From: an uncultured Alphaproteobacteria bacterium
Lineage (GTDB): Bacteria; Pseudomonadota; Alphaproteobacteria; Geminicoccales; Geminicoccaceae
DNA length: 37,575 bases
Reading direction: 5' to 3'
NCBI GenBank assembly: GCA_937926445.1
Contig: CALBAK010000102.1
Location: forward strand, 1-37,575
Numbering within the stretch: the stretch's first letter is position 1; each line of letters opens with the position of its first letter. A program made the translations under genes and the position numbers. A model generated the notes under the pieces. That model did not search any database and was not told where the DNA came from. It saw only the letters and a program-made list of their open reading frames with translations. Positions 26,365 to 33,585 of this stretch are shown here, piece after piece.

Positions 26365-26559
26365 TCAGCTCTTGGCCGTCGGACAGGTCGAGAAGCCGAA
26401 GAGCGAGTAGGCCGGGCAGTAACCCAGGATCGCGGTCAGAAGCGGGATCACCCCGATCCATCCCCAGGCGGTCTGCGGCCCCACGAACACCATGGCGATC
26501 AGGAACAGGCCGACGAGGCCACGGATCACTCGATCGACGGTCCCGACATTGGCGGTCAT
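26365..26559 (-). CDS. DUF2892 (YgaP-like) two-helix inner membrane protein
   Basis: 64 residues with the DUF2892 signature NVGTVDRVIRGLVGLFLIAM, a second helix, and GYCPAYSLFGFSTC. The two conserved Cys (CPAYS; STC) are typical. The domain is also the membrane tail of the rhodanese YgaP, linking it to sulfur or persulfide metabolism. A very strong GGAGGGAAGG site precedes the ATG. It is 47 bases downstream of the Crp/Fnr gene on the same strand, and such pairs are common in proteobacteria, so the regulator probably controls it. Confidence 0.92.
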   Translation of the reverse strand: MTANVGTVDRVIRGLVGLFLIAMVFVGPQTAWGWIGVIPLLTAILGYCPAYSLFGFSTCPTAKS

Positions 26560-26606
26560 CGTCCTTCCCTCCGGTTATCGGGCTCGCCTCGAGCCCCACC
26601 CTTCAT

Positions 26607-27344
26607 CTAGGCTTTCTCGGAGCCTCCGTCAGTGACCTCGTCGCCGAAACCCGCGACATCGCGTCCCGCGAGCCGGGCGAGGGTGGTACTGGCACCCGGA
26701 GCGAGCTCGATCGTGCCGCGGCCGAGCCGCAGGAGCCCCCGACGCTCGAGCTCTTTGAGAAGGCGGCTCACCACCTCGCGGCTGGTACCGAGCTCTCTGG
26801 CGTTCGCCTCGTGGGTCGCCTCGAGGCGGGGCCCGCGGGCCCGTGCCCGCTCCCAGAGCCAACCAGCGAGCCGAGCGTCGGTGCGCCGGAACGCCACCTC
26901 GCTCACGAGCGCCAAGAGATCGGCCAGTCGGTCGCCGATCTGGGCGAGTGCGAAGCGGCGGAAGGCGGGCGAGCCCTCGATCAGTGCCTCGACCAGGGGC
27001 GTGAGCAAAAGGAGGCCCCGCAGAGCCGTCTCCACCACCCCTTCGGCCGGGTAGGCCCGACCACCCAGGAGGCAGGTGGTGGTGAGCACGCAGCTCTCGC
27101 CCGGCCCCACCCGGTAGAGCAGGATGGCGTGCCCGCTCGCATCCTGGAGCGAGACCCGCAGACTGCCCTCGAGCACGAGAAGATAGCCCTCGCAGCGATC
27201 GCCCGCCCGGAACAGGACCTTGCCCGGAGCGAAGGCGACCGGGAGGGCGGCCGCGAGAAGCCGAGCCAGGGTCGGGCCGTCGAGCTCGGCGAGGCCGGGA
27301 TAGGCGCGGACCAGCCTGTCGCGCTCGCTCGCTCGCGGGATCAG
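26607..27344 (-). CDS. Crp/Fnr-family transcriptional regulator
   Basis: About 245 residues. A cNMP-type beta-barrel (about 20-125: FAPGKVLFRAGDRCEGYLLV, then EGSLRV and YRVGPGESCVLTTTCLLGG) is followed by the dimer helix and a C-terminal winged helix (about 155-215) with recognition helix ARELGTSREVVSRLLKELE. There is no N-terminal Cys cluster, so it is not an oxygen-sensing FNR; C85 and C91 in the barrel could sense thiols or sulfide (inference). The frame has no ATG, GTG or TTG close to the start. The best candidate is CTG 27344, which overlaps the TGA of the upstream gene (CTGA). It likely drives the DUF2892 gene downstream. Confidence 0.86.
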   Translation of the reverse strand: MIPRASERDRLVRAYPGLAELDGPTLARLLAAALPVAFAPGKVLFRAGDRCEGYLLVLEGSLRVSLQDASGHAILLYRVGPGESCVLTTTCLLGGRAYPAEGVVETALRGLLLLTPLVEALIEGSPAFRRFALAQIGDRLADLLALVSEVAFRRTDARLAGWLWERARARGPRLEATHEANARELGTSREVVSRLLKELERRGLLRLGRGTIELAPGASTTLARLAGRDVAGFGDEVTDGGSEKA

Positions 27345-27952
27345 CGTAGGTCCCCGCCGGAGTGCCGAGCATGGAGCGCGGCGAGCGGCGCGTCGCGGCG
27401 CTGGACGATGTAGAATTGCCAGGTCGGCGAGAAGTCGGTGACCACGACCTTCACGGCGAAGGTTTCTCCGGGCAGGATCGTTGCACCGCTGAAGATCACC
27501 GCATCGAGCGGCTCGTCGATCTGCCGCATTTCGGGGAAGCGGTCGGAGCCGAACACTCGGACCGCGCCCATCGCCTGGCCGAAGGAGAGGCCGTCCTCGA
27601 AGCTCGAGGGTCGGCCGCGGAGCTCGCGGACCTCCATCTCGAAACTGTGCCAGGGCCGGGCCGTCCGATTGCGGACGATCTTGACGAGCACGAAGCCGAC
27701 GCCGTGGCCGGGCGCCGCACGATTGCCGAACGAGGCCCGCATACCCCGCACCGTGATCACCGCCGGTCCGTCGTCGGTTATGTCCTCGACGAGCACGATC
27801 GGGTCTTCGGGCGTGCCGGCACCGCGAGCATCGTGCAGTACCACCCCGCCTTCCTCGTCGCTGAAGGCGAGACCCGCAGTCTCGAGCGGCGCCGCGCAGA
27901 CCGGGATCACGGCGAGCGCGAGCGTGGCGAACGTCGCGAGCGGGCCGCGCAC
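27341..27952 (-). CDS. Exported protein of unknown function
   Basis: About 203 residues from GTG 27952. A signal peptide (VRGPLATFATLALAVIPVCA, cleavage after CAA) leads into a beta-rich domain (LVEDITDDGPAVITVRGM; VGFVLVKIVRNRTARPWHSF; FAVKVVVTDFSPTWQFYIVQ) that looks immunoglobulin-like. I do not recognise the family. GTG 27952 is preferred over ATG 28024 because GAGAGG lies 6-7 bases upstream and the signal peptide starts there. Its stop overlaps the putative CTG start of the Crp/Fnr gene, suggesting co-transcription and a possible envelope-stress or redox link. Confidence 0.72.
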   Translation of the reverse strand: MRGPLATFATLALAVIPVCAAPLETAGLAFSDEEGGVVLHDARGAGTPEDPIVLVEDITDDGPAVITVRGMRASFGNRAAPGHGVGFVLVKIVRNRTARPWHSFEMEVRELRGRPSSFEDGLSFGQAMGAVRVFGSDRFPEMRQIDEPLDAVIFSGATILPGETFAVKVVVTDFSPTWQFYIVQRRDAPLAALHARHSGGDLR

Positions 27953-28060
27953 CCTGGACCTCTCTCGGCCGACCCTCCAGTCGGCGAAGGCTATCAGAGA
28001 GCGGCCGGTCGCCGCCAGGGGCACGTCGCCGGGACGGCGCGCGGCCTGCCGCCGATCGCC

Positions 28061-28552
28061 CTAATCCGCCCGATCGAGCCGCGCGCGGCACCGCCGCCCT
28101 CGCCCGAAACCTCGTCGACGCGGGCGGGCAGCCGGCGCGTCGCCCGCTTCTCTCACCGAGGCCTCGGCGAGCCCCGGGGGCTCGTAGTCGGTCGCGTCTG
28201 GAGCACCGGCTGCCGACGCCGCCCAGGCGAAGGCGCGCTCCTGGCAAGCGCGCAGATGCGCCTGGGCCGAAGGGCCCTCGGGCGGGCCGGCGTACGTTCC
28301 TTCCGCCCGCTCGCTCGCGAACCAACCGACACCGGGCAGGCCGTCGGCCACCCGGACCACGAGACAGGTGAGATCGGGCGCGCCGCGTGCGGAAAAGCGC
28401 GCCTGCACCCGACCCAGATCGCGGCAGAGCGCCGCCACGGTCCGCGGTCCCGGGCGGAAGCCGAGCGCCCGCAAGAGCGCGCCGTAGGCGACCGGCCGCC
28501 GCTCGCGGGCGGCGGCGATCAGGATCCGCTCGAGCCGGTCCAGGTCGACCAG
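28061..28552 (-). CDS. Uncharacterised protein with helical N-domain (coupled to GST)
   Basis: About 163 residues. The N-terminal part (LERILIAAARERRPVAYGAL, then LRALGFRPGPRTVAALCRDL) resembles a winged-helix or alkyltransferase-like fold, followed by LVVRVADGLPGVGWF. The C-terminal third is Ala/Arg-rich and probably disordered. I cannot name a family. Conserved-looking blocks and translational overlap with the GST gene (34 bases) argue that it is real. No ATG, GTG or TTG fits; CTG 28552 with GAAGGGGG 6 bases upstream is the best start, otherwise the first residues are unknown. Confidence 0.62.
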   Translation of the reverse strand: MVDLDRLERILIAAARERRPVAYGALLRALGFRPGPRTVAALCRDLGRVQARFSARGAPDLTCLVVRVADGLPGVGWFASERAEGTYAGPPEGPSAQAHLRACQERAFAWAASAAGAPDATDYEPPGLAEASVREAGDAPAARPRRRGFGRGRRCRARLDRAD

Positions 28553-29193
28553 GGATGGCCCCCTTCGATCGGGTAATGCTGCGCCCAGATCCGCTCGACC
28601 GCCGGCCGCCTGCGGACCAGTCGCATGAGTCGACCGAGCCGCGGGTTCCGCTCGAAGGTGGCCTTCCGGCCCGGATGCCAGAGGGCGAGCATGAAGAGGT
28701 AATAGTCGACCGCGCTGAACCGGTCGCCGAGGAGCCAGGGCCCCGGATCGAGCGCTTGGTCGAGGATCGCGAGATCGCGGTCGAACTCGGCGAGCGCCGC
28801 CTGTCGCACCGGCGCCACCCCGGCCGGGTCCTCGGTGTACCGACCGGCGTACCAGTAGCGCAGGGCGGCCGGGTAGATCTGGGTGGCACCGAACAGGAGC
28901 CAGCGCAGCGCTACCGCGCGCGCGGGCGTGCCCGGCTCGGGCAGGAGCCCGGCATGCGGGAAACAATCGGCCAGATGCAGCACCATGGCCGCGCTCTCGG
29001 TGATCACCGTGCCGTCCGGCAGGCCCAAGGCCGGCACCTGGCCGAGCGGGTTGAGCGCCCGATAGCCGGGCGTGTGCTGGGCGCCGGCGCGGGTGTCGAC
29101 CTCGACCCGCTCGTAGGCGACGCCGGCTTCTTCGAGACAGAGCTGCGGAGCCCAGGCTCCGGTCCCTTTCGACCACCAGATGGTCCAGCCCAA
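28519..29193 (-). CDS. Glutathione S-transferase family protein
   Basis: 224 residues. The thioredoxin-like N-domain (residues 1-80) contains the GST start WSKGTGAWAPQLCLEEAG, the cis-Pro loop GQVPAL and the glutathione-binding TESAAMVLHLAD. The all-helical C-domain has GPWLLGDRFSAVDYYLFML. It resembles beta/theta-like bacterial GSTs, which conjugate or reduce electrophiles with glutathione in the cytoplasm. The catalytic residue near the first helix is not the usual Tyr or Cys; a Ser or Thr in WSKGT may serve. The TTG at 29193 is chosen because GGAGG stands 6 bases upstream. Divergent from the trypsin-like protease gene. Confidence 0.88.
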   Translation of the reverse strand: MGWTIWWSKGTGAWAPQLCLEEAGVAYERVEVDTRAGAQHTPGYRALNPLGQVPALGLPDGTVITESAAMVLHLADCFPHAGLLPEPGTPARAVALRWLLFGATQIYPAALRYWYAGRYTEDPAGVAPVRQAALAEFDRDLAILDQALDPGPWLLGDRFSAVDYYLFMLALWHPGRKATFERNPRLGRLMRLVRRRPAVERIWAQHYPIEGGHPWSTWTGSSGS

Positions 29194-29256
29194 AACCGTC
29201 CTCCGTCCGCCATGCGCCTTTCGCTCGCGCCCCGAGGGCGCGGTCGTGGTCCCGAG

Positions 29257-29272
29257 GGGCACGGAGCTTGCC
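29257..29272 (+). promoter_or_regulatory. Sigma-54-like promoter before the serine protease gene
   Basis: GGGCACG-GAGC-TTGCC matches the RpoN -24/-12 consensus except at the outermost two positions, with GG and GC 12 bases apart. Predicted start near 29283 leaves a 47-base leader before the GTG at 29330. This is weaker than the element before livH, but correctly placed in a divergent intergenic region. Confidence 0.4.
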
Positions 29273-29329
29273 GGCACCCGCCTCGGTCGGCATGCTGCGC
29301 TTTGCCATGCCGACCCGCAACCCTCCCGC

Positions 29330-30079
29330 GTGACCGCGTCCCTCGCCTGCGCCGCGCGTCGGCGGGTGGCGCCGCTCCTCGTGGCCCTCGGGCTCCTGAC
29401 GGCGGCCGGCGATAGCCCGGCAAGGGCCGCGCCCGAGCCGCTCGAGCCCGTCTTCGTCTGGAACGCGATCGGCCGGGTCAACGTCCCGCACGGCTTCTGC
29501 ACCGGCACGCTCGTCGGTCCCTCGGAGGTGCTGACCGCCGCGCATTGCCTGCGAGATCCACGCCGCGGCCGCATCTACGCCCCGGACGAGGTCCACTTCG
29601 TGGCCGGGTGGCGACGCGGCAGCTGGGTGGCACACGCCCGGGCGGCTTCCTTCCGAACGGCCCCCGAGCTCGCGTTCGACGCGCGCGGCGTGCCGACGCG
29701 GCTCGAGACCGACTGGGCGGTCTTGCGCCTCGAGCGGGCCCTGCTCGACCCCGACCTGCTCCAGCCCCTGCCCGTCGGCTGGCCGGGCGGTCGGGTCGGC
29801 GGTCCGGGTACGGCACAGCTCCTGGGGTATGCCCAGGATCGACCGCATTTGCCGGTGCGCCTGCATCCCTGCCCGATCGAACCCGGCCCGGGACCGGCCG
29901 GGCTCGTGCTGCACGGCTGCGTCGCGAGCCAGGGCCTCTCGGGCGCACCGCTCCTGGTGCCCGACGGCCAGGTCTGGACCGTGGTCGGTGTCCATCTCGG
30001 CAGCATCCTGCACGATGGGCGAAGGGTCGGTGTGGCCGTCCCGGTCCGACGCTCGCTGCCCGACACGTTGTTCCGTTGA
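29330..30079 (+). CDS. Secreted trypsin-like (S1) serine peptidase
   Basis: About 249 residues. Signal peptide VTASLACAARRRVAPLLVAL continuing to ARAAP, then a chymotrypsin fold with the complete triad: His in LTAAHCL, Asp in ETDWAVLRLE, Ser in ASQGLSGAPLL (the bacterial GxSGAP form of GDSGGP). FCTGTLVGP is the usual beta-strand before the His, and two Cys pairs (FC/HC and CP/GC) are consistent with disulfides. It is probably a periplasmic or extracellular protease. GTG 29330 is the only in-frame start close to the signal peptide, and its ribosome site is poor. A sigma-54-like element precedes it. HupE/UreJ follows after 188 bases. Confidence 0.9.
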   Translation: MTASLACAARRRVAPLLVALGLLTAAGDSPARAAPEPLEPVFVWNAIGRVNVPHGFCTGTLVGPSEVLTAAHCLRDPRRGRIYAPDEVHFVAGWRRGSWVAHARAASFRTAPELAFDARGVPTRLETDWAVLRLERALLDPDLLQPLPVGWPGGRVGGPGTAQLLGYAQDRPHLPVRLHPCPIEPGPGPAGLVLHGCVASQGLSGAPLLVPDGQVWTVVGVHLGSILHDGRRVGVAVPVRRSLPDTLFR

Positions 30080-30267
30080 AGGGATCGACTTCGGGTCTCG
30101 CGCCTGCCCATCTGACGGGCAGCTCGGACGATCCGTGGGCAAGCCGGGGCTCGGTCTGCCCGGCCCCGCCCGTCCGTTCGGCTCCGGCGCGGCGCTTGCA
30201 AGGCGCCGGCGAGCCGCGTGAAGAAGGCGCTGCTGCCGCTGTCGCGGTCGTTCGGAGGTTTCGCCCC

Positions 30268-30858
30268 GTGTCACGCTCCATGCTCTCGTTCGGCGCCGCC
30301 CTGCTTCTGCTCTCCGCTTCGGCCGATCCGGCCCCCGCCCACACCTTCGGCGCCGCCGGAGCCGGCCTGGTTGAAGGCGCCCTGCACCCGCTCGGCGGCT
30401 GGGATCACCTTTTGGCCATGCTCGCGGTCGGCGTCTGGGCCGCCCAGCTCGGCGGCCGCGCCGTCTGGACCGCTCCTTCGGCCTTCGTCGGCGGCCTCCT
30501 GCTCGGTGCCATCATCGGGATGTCCGGCATCGAGCTCGTCGCGGTCGAGACCGGGATCCTGGCCTCGCTCGTCGTCGTCGGGCTCCTGATCGCCCTTGCG
30601 ATCCGGCTGCCCCTCGCGGGCGGCCTCGCGCTCGTAGCGCTCTTCGGGCTCGTGCACGGCCACGCCCACGGCACCGAGCTGCCCGAGACTGCCGCGCCGC
30701 TCCTCTACGCCGCCGGCTTCGTGACCGCCTCGATCCTCTTGCATCTGACCGGCGTGGCGCTCGGCACGGCGGCGCGGCACTACGCGCTGCCGCTCCTGCC
30801 GCGGCTGGGCGGTGGGGCGGTGGCGGCCGCCGGCGTGCTCGGGCTCGTGCTCGGCTGA
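30268..30858 (+). CDS. HupE/UreJ-family metal transport protein
   Basis: 196 residues with a signal-like first helix (LSFGAALLLLSASADPAPAH) and five further membrane helices. Family motifs are HPLGGWDHLLAMLAVGVWAA and FGLVHGHAHGTELPE, whose His and Asp residues bind Ni or Co. Members import nickel for hydrogenase or urease, but neither enzyme is encoded nearby. GTG 30268 is chosen since GGAGG lies 9 bases upstream; ATG 30280 is an in-frame alternative. Its last 79 bases overlap, on the opposite strand, the tail of the DUF2256 gene. Confidence 0.9.
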   Translation: MSRSMLSFGAALLLLSASADPAPAHTFGAAGAGLVEGALHPLGGWDHLLAMLAVGVWAAQLGGRAVWTAPSAFVGGLLLGAIIGMSGIELVAVETGILASLVVVGLLIALAIRLPLAGGLALVALFGLVHGHAHGTELPETAAPLLYAAGFVTASILLHLTGVALGTAARHYALPLLPRLGGGAVAAAGVLGLVLG

Positions 30859-31001
30859 GCCCTGGCCCGGCGGCCCGTCCGCCGGCATTGCTCAGAGCAC
30901 CAGACGACCTCGTCCCACACGTTCGCCCAGCGCTTGCGCCAGGAGAAGGGACGACCGCAGGCCGGACAGGTCTTGCTCGGCAGATGCAGCTTCCGGTGCA
31001 T
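30780..31001 (-). CDS. DUF2256 zinc-ribbon protein
   Basis: 73 residues. The DUF2256 core is complete: HRKLHLPSKTCPACGRPFSW, then W...EVVWCSEQCRR, giving two CxxC-type pairs that probably bind zinc. Members are usually about 45-55 residues; here an extra Ser/Thr/Ala/Pro-rich tail runs into the 3' end of the convergent HupE gene. The ATG overlaps the TGA of the photolyase gene. DUF2256 genes are repeatedly found next to photolyase/cryptochrome genes, so a joint role is likely though undefined. Confidence 0.88.
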   Translation of the reverse strand: MHRKLHLPSKTCPACGRPFSWRKRWANVWDEVVWCSEQCRRTGRRARAQPSTSPSTPAAATAPPPSRGRSGSA

Positions 31002-32554
31002 CAGCCCTCGCCGAGTTCGAGCCGCAGCTGGGTCGATGGCCGGGTTCGTGGCGGCTGCCGGCGGTCGGGCCGCGGCACGCCCGCCTTGCGCGAGCCGTGC
31101 TTCTCCTGGATCGCATCGGCGAGCTCGGCGAAGCCCGGCCGCCGGCGGACTTCCCACAACCTCGCCTTGGCCTCGGCCGTGGCGCGAGTGGCGTCGACCC
31201 TGGGTAGCGGATAATCGACGCCGAGGCGGATGCCCGCATCGGCCAGGGCGAGCGGCGCCGCACGCCAGGGCGCCATCCGGTGCGGCATGGGCAGCCGTGC
31301 GAGCTCGGGTACCCAGCGGGCGACGAAGCCACCGTCCGGGTCGTGGTCGAGGCCCTGCTTGGTCGGATCGTAGATCCGAAGCGTGTTGATGCCGGTCGTA
31401 CCCGATTGCATCTGGACCTGCGGCCAGTGGATCCCCGGCTCGTAATCGGTGAACAGCCGCCCCAGGTGTAACCCCGGCTTTCGCCAGTCCTGCCAGAGCT
31501 GGTAGGACGAGACGGCCATCAGCATCGAGCGGGCACGAAAGTTGAGCCAGCCGGTCGCAGCGAGCGAGCGCATGCAGGCATCCACATAGGGCCAGCCGGT
31601 GCGGCCCTCGACCCACGCCCGGTAGCGCTCCGGGTCGTAGCCGCGCAGGCCTGCGAAGAAAGGATGGAAGGGCCGCCGCTCGATCTCGGGCTCGTCCTCG
31701 AGCTTCTGGACGAAATGGCAGCGCCAATGGAGGCGGCCGATGAAGGACCGCAGCGCCCCCGCCTTCTTCGACGCCTCGGCCTCGCGCGAACCGGCGCAGG
31801 CGCGAAGCGCCGCCTCGGCCCTTTGCAGGACCTCGCGCAGCGAGAGCGTGCCGAAGGCGAGGTGCGGCGAAAGACGCGAGCAGTGGACGGCGCCGGCCTC
31901 GGGAGCCGACATCGCGCGTTGGTACGGTAGGCAGCGCTCGGCGAGGAAGCTTTCGAGCGAATCGAGCCCTTGCTGTCGGCCGCCGCGCTGGCGGTGGGGG
32001 CAGGGATCGGCCGGAAGCCCGGGCGGGCTTTCGGGGATCGGCCCCGGGTCGACGCCCGGGACGGGCTCGAGGTCTCGCGGTGTCGGCACGGTCGGCCGTC
32101 TCATGAAGGCGTCCCACTTCCGGCTCCAACCCGTGCGGTCGCGCAGGCCGCGGATCACCCCGCTCTGGCGGAACTCGAAAAAGGGGATCGCGTGGACGCG
32201 GGCCCAGGCGCGGACCCGGCGGTCGCGGGCGAAGGTCCAGAGATTGCCGGTCTCCTCGTGCGCCCACAAGCCACCGATCGTCAGCCGGGAGTGGAGATCC
32301 TCCAGGACTTCGACCGCCTCGCCCGTGCGGACCACGAGCGGTGCGCCGAGGAGAGCGAGGGCCGTGCGCAGTTCGACGAGCGATTCACGCAGGAAGGCCC
32401 ACTGCCGGCCCGAGGCATCGGGCTCCCGCCATAAGCCGGGCTCGACGACGTACAGCGGGAGCACGGGACCGAGCCGCGACGCCTCGGCGAGCGGGGCGTG
32501 GTCGACGACCCGAAGGTCGCGCTTGAACCAAACGAGCTGGACGGGACGGCGCAC
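31001..32554 (-). CDS. Photolyase/cryptochrome family flavoprotein
   Basis: 517 residues. The N-terminal alpha/beta photolyase domain begins VQLVWFKRDLRVVDHAPLAE; RQWAFLRESLVEL and WAHEETGN follow. The FAD-binding helical domain holds RLSPHLAFGTLSLREV, LHWRCHFVQKLEDEP, GWPYVDACMRSLAATGWLNF and MLMAVSSYQLWQDWR, plus QSGTTGINTLRIYDP where FAD and the lesion bind. It repairs UV dimers by light, or acts as a photoreceptor; which cannot be decided by eye. GTG 32554 gives a normal length; the frame is artefactually open far upstream through thiY and thiX. It shares four bases with the DUF2256 gene and lies 74 bases after thiY. Confidence 0.9.
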   Translation of the reverse strand: MRRPVQLVWFKRDLRVVDHAPLAEASRLGPVLPLYVVEPGLWREPDASGRQWAFLRESLVELRTALALLGAPLVVRTGEAVEVLEDLHSRLTIGGLWAHEETGNLWTFARDRRVRAWARVHAIPFFEFRQSGVIRGLRDRTGWSRKWDAFMRRPTVPTPRDLEPVPGVDPGPIPESPPGLPADPCPHRQRGGRQQGLDSLESFLAERCLPYQRAMSAPEAGAVHCSRLSPHLAFGTLSLREVLQRAEAALRACAGSREAEASKKAGALRSFIGRLHWRCHFVQKLEDEPEIERRPFHPFFAGLRGYDPERYRAWVEGRTGWPYVDACMRSLAATGWLNFRARSMLMAVSSYQLWQDWRKPGLHLGRLFTDYEPGIHWPQVQMQSGTTGINTLRIYDPTKQGLDHDPDGGFVARWVPELARLPMPHRMAPWRAAPLALADAGIRLGVDYPLPRVDATRATAEAKARLWEVRRRPGFAELADAIQEKHGSRKAGVPRPDRRQPPRTRPSTQLRLELGEG

Positions 32555-32628
32555 GTCGCGGTTACGCGCGGGAGTGGCGGGCGGACGAGGACGAGACCGC
32601 TGAGGGGGCCCTTCCGGCCGGGACCGCC

Positions 32629-33570
32629 TCAGCGGGCGCCGAGGTCCACGGCGTAGGTCGCGAGCGGCGGCGGCGAGCCGATCAGGCCGCGCTCGTGCAG
32701 GAACGCCGCGAAACGGGTGTAGCGGGCGGCATCGAGAGCGGCAGGGGCGTGGGCGAAGCGGGGCAGGGTGGCGGCCCAGGCCCGGCGGTTGAGCTCGTCC
32801 TGCAACTCCCTGGCGGTCCCGGAAAAGACCGTCCAGGCCTCCTCCGGCCGATTCAAGATCCAGAAGGTCGCGCGCTCGACCGCCGCCAGGAAGCGGGAGA
32901 GCTCGGGCCGCCCGAGCCGGTCGCGGTGGGCGAGGTAGATCAGCTCGTCGTAGGGCGGAACACCCTCCTCTTCGGGGAAGAAGGCCCGGCCCGGCCTGCC
33001 TTCGAGGGCGAGCTGGTTGAGCTCGAAATTGCGAAAGGCACCGATCACGGCGTCGACCTGGCCCGAGAGCAGGGCGGCCGAGAGCGCGAAATTGACGTTG
33101 ACGAGCCGAACGTCGGCGAGCTTCAGGCCCGCCCGCTCGAGCATGGCGCCCAGGAGCGCTTCTTCGAACCCGCCCACGGAGAAGCCGACCCGCTTGCCGG
33201 CGAGGTCGCGAATCGAGCGGATCGGCCCGCCGTCGAGGAAGACCAGGCTGTTGAGCGGGGTGGCGACGAGCGTGCCGAAGCGGACGAGCGGCAGGCCCTC
33301 GTGGACCTGGAGGTGGAGCTGCGGCTGGTAGCCGATGGCGATGTCGGCTCTGCCGGCGGCGACGAGCTTGGGCGGATCGTTGGGATCGGCCGGTGCCACG
33401 AGCTCGACCTCGAGTCCTTGTTCGCGGAAGAAGCCCTTCTCGCGGGCGACCACGAGCGGCCCGTGGTCGGGGTTGACGAACCAGTCGAGCAGTACGGTGA
33501 GCCGCTCGGCCGCCGCGGCCGGGGTGGCGGCGAACAGGAGGGCGAGCAGGAGCGCGACGCGTGCCATCAT
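32629..33570 (-). CDS. thiY: ThiY-like pyrimidine-precursor binding protein (NMT1/THI5 family)
   Basis: 313 residues. Signal peptide (MMARVALLLALLFAATPAAA) then an NMT1/THI5-like binding fold opening with ERLTVLLDWFVNPDHGPLVV, the family hallmark, then KGFFREQGLEVELV, IAIGYQPQLHLQVHEG and GKRVGFSVGG. ThiY of the ThiXYZ system binds N-formyl-4-amino-5-aminomethyl-2-methylpyrimidine, a thiamine breakdown product, for salvage. The assignment follows from this fold plus ThiX, ThiZ, TenA and ThiD in the same operon. It is the last thiamine gene, 15 bases after thiX. ATG at 33567 is an equivalent start. Confidence 0.9.
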   Translation of the reverse strand: MMARVALLLALLFAATPAAAAERLTVLLDWFVNPDHGPLVVAREKGFFREQGLEVELVAPADPNDPPKLVAAGRADIAIGYQPQLHLQVHEGLPLVRFGTLVATPLNSLVFLDGGPIRSIRDLAGKRVGFSVGGFEEALLGAMLERAGLKLADVRLVNVNFALSAALLSGQVDAVIGAFRNFELNQLALEGRPGRAFFPEEEGVPPYDELIYLAHRDRLGRPELSRFLAAVERATFWILNRPEEAWTVFSGTARELQDELNRRAWAATLPRFAHAPAALDAARYTRFAAFLHERGLIGSPPPLATYAVDLGAR

Positions 33571-33585
33571 GCGCGGTGTCCGACT

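Noticed and set aside
25915-26610. 231-codon plus-strand frame in the gene-poor gap and over DUF2892
   Set aside because: Overlaps a certain gene antisense and shows no recognisable motif; only the gap part could be a decayed gene, which I cannot demonstrate.
26629-27372. Alternative ATG-started frame at 27372 for the Crp/Fnr gene
   Set aside because: It is a different frame; its translation lacks the cNMP-barrel and HTH pattern, which are clear in the frame ending at 26607.
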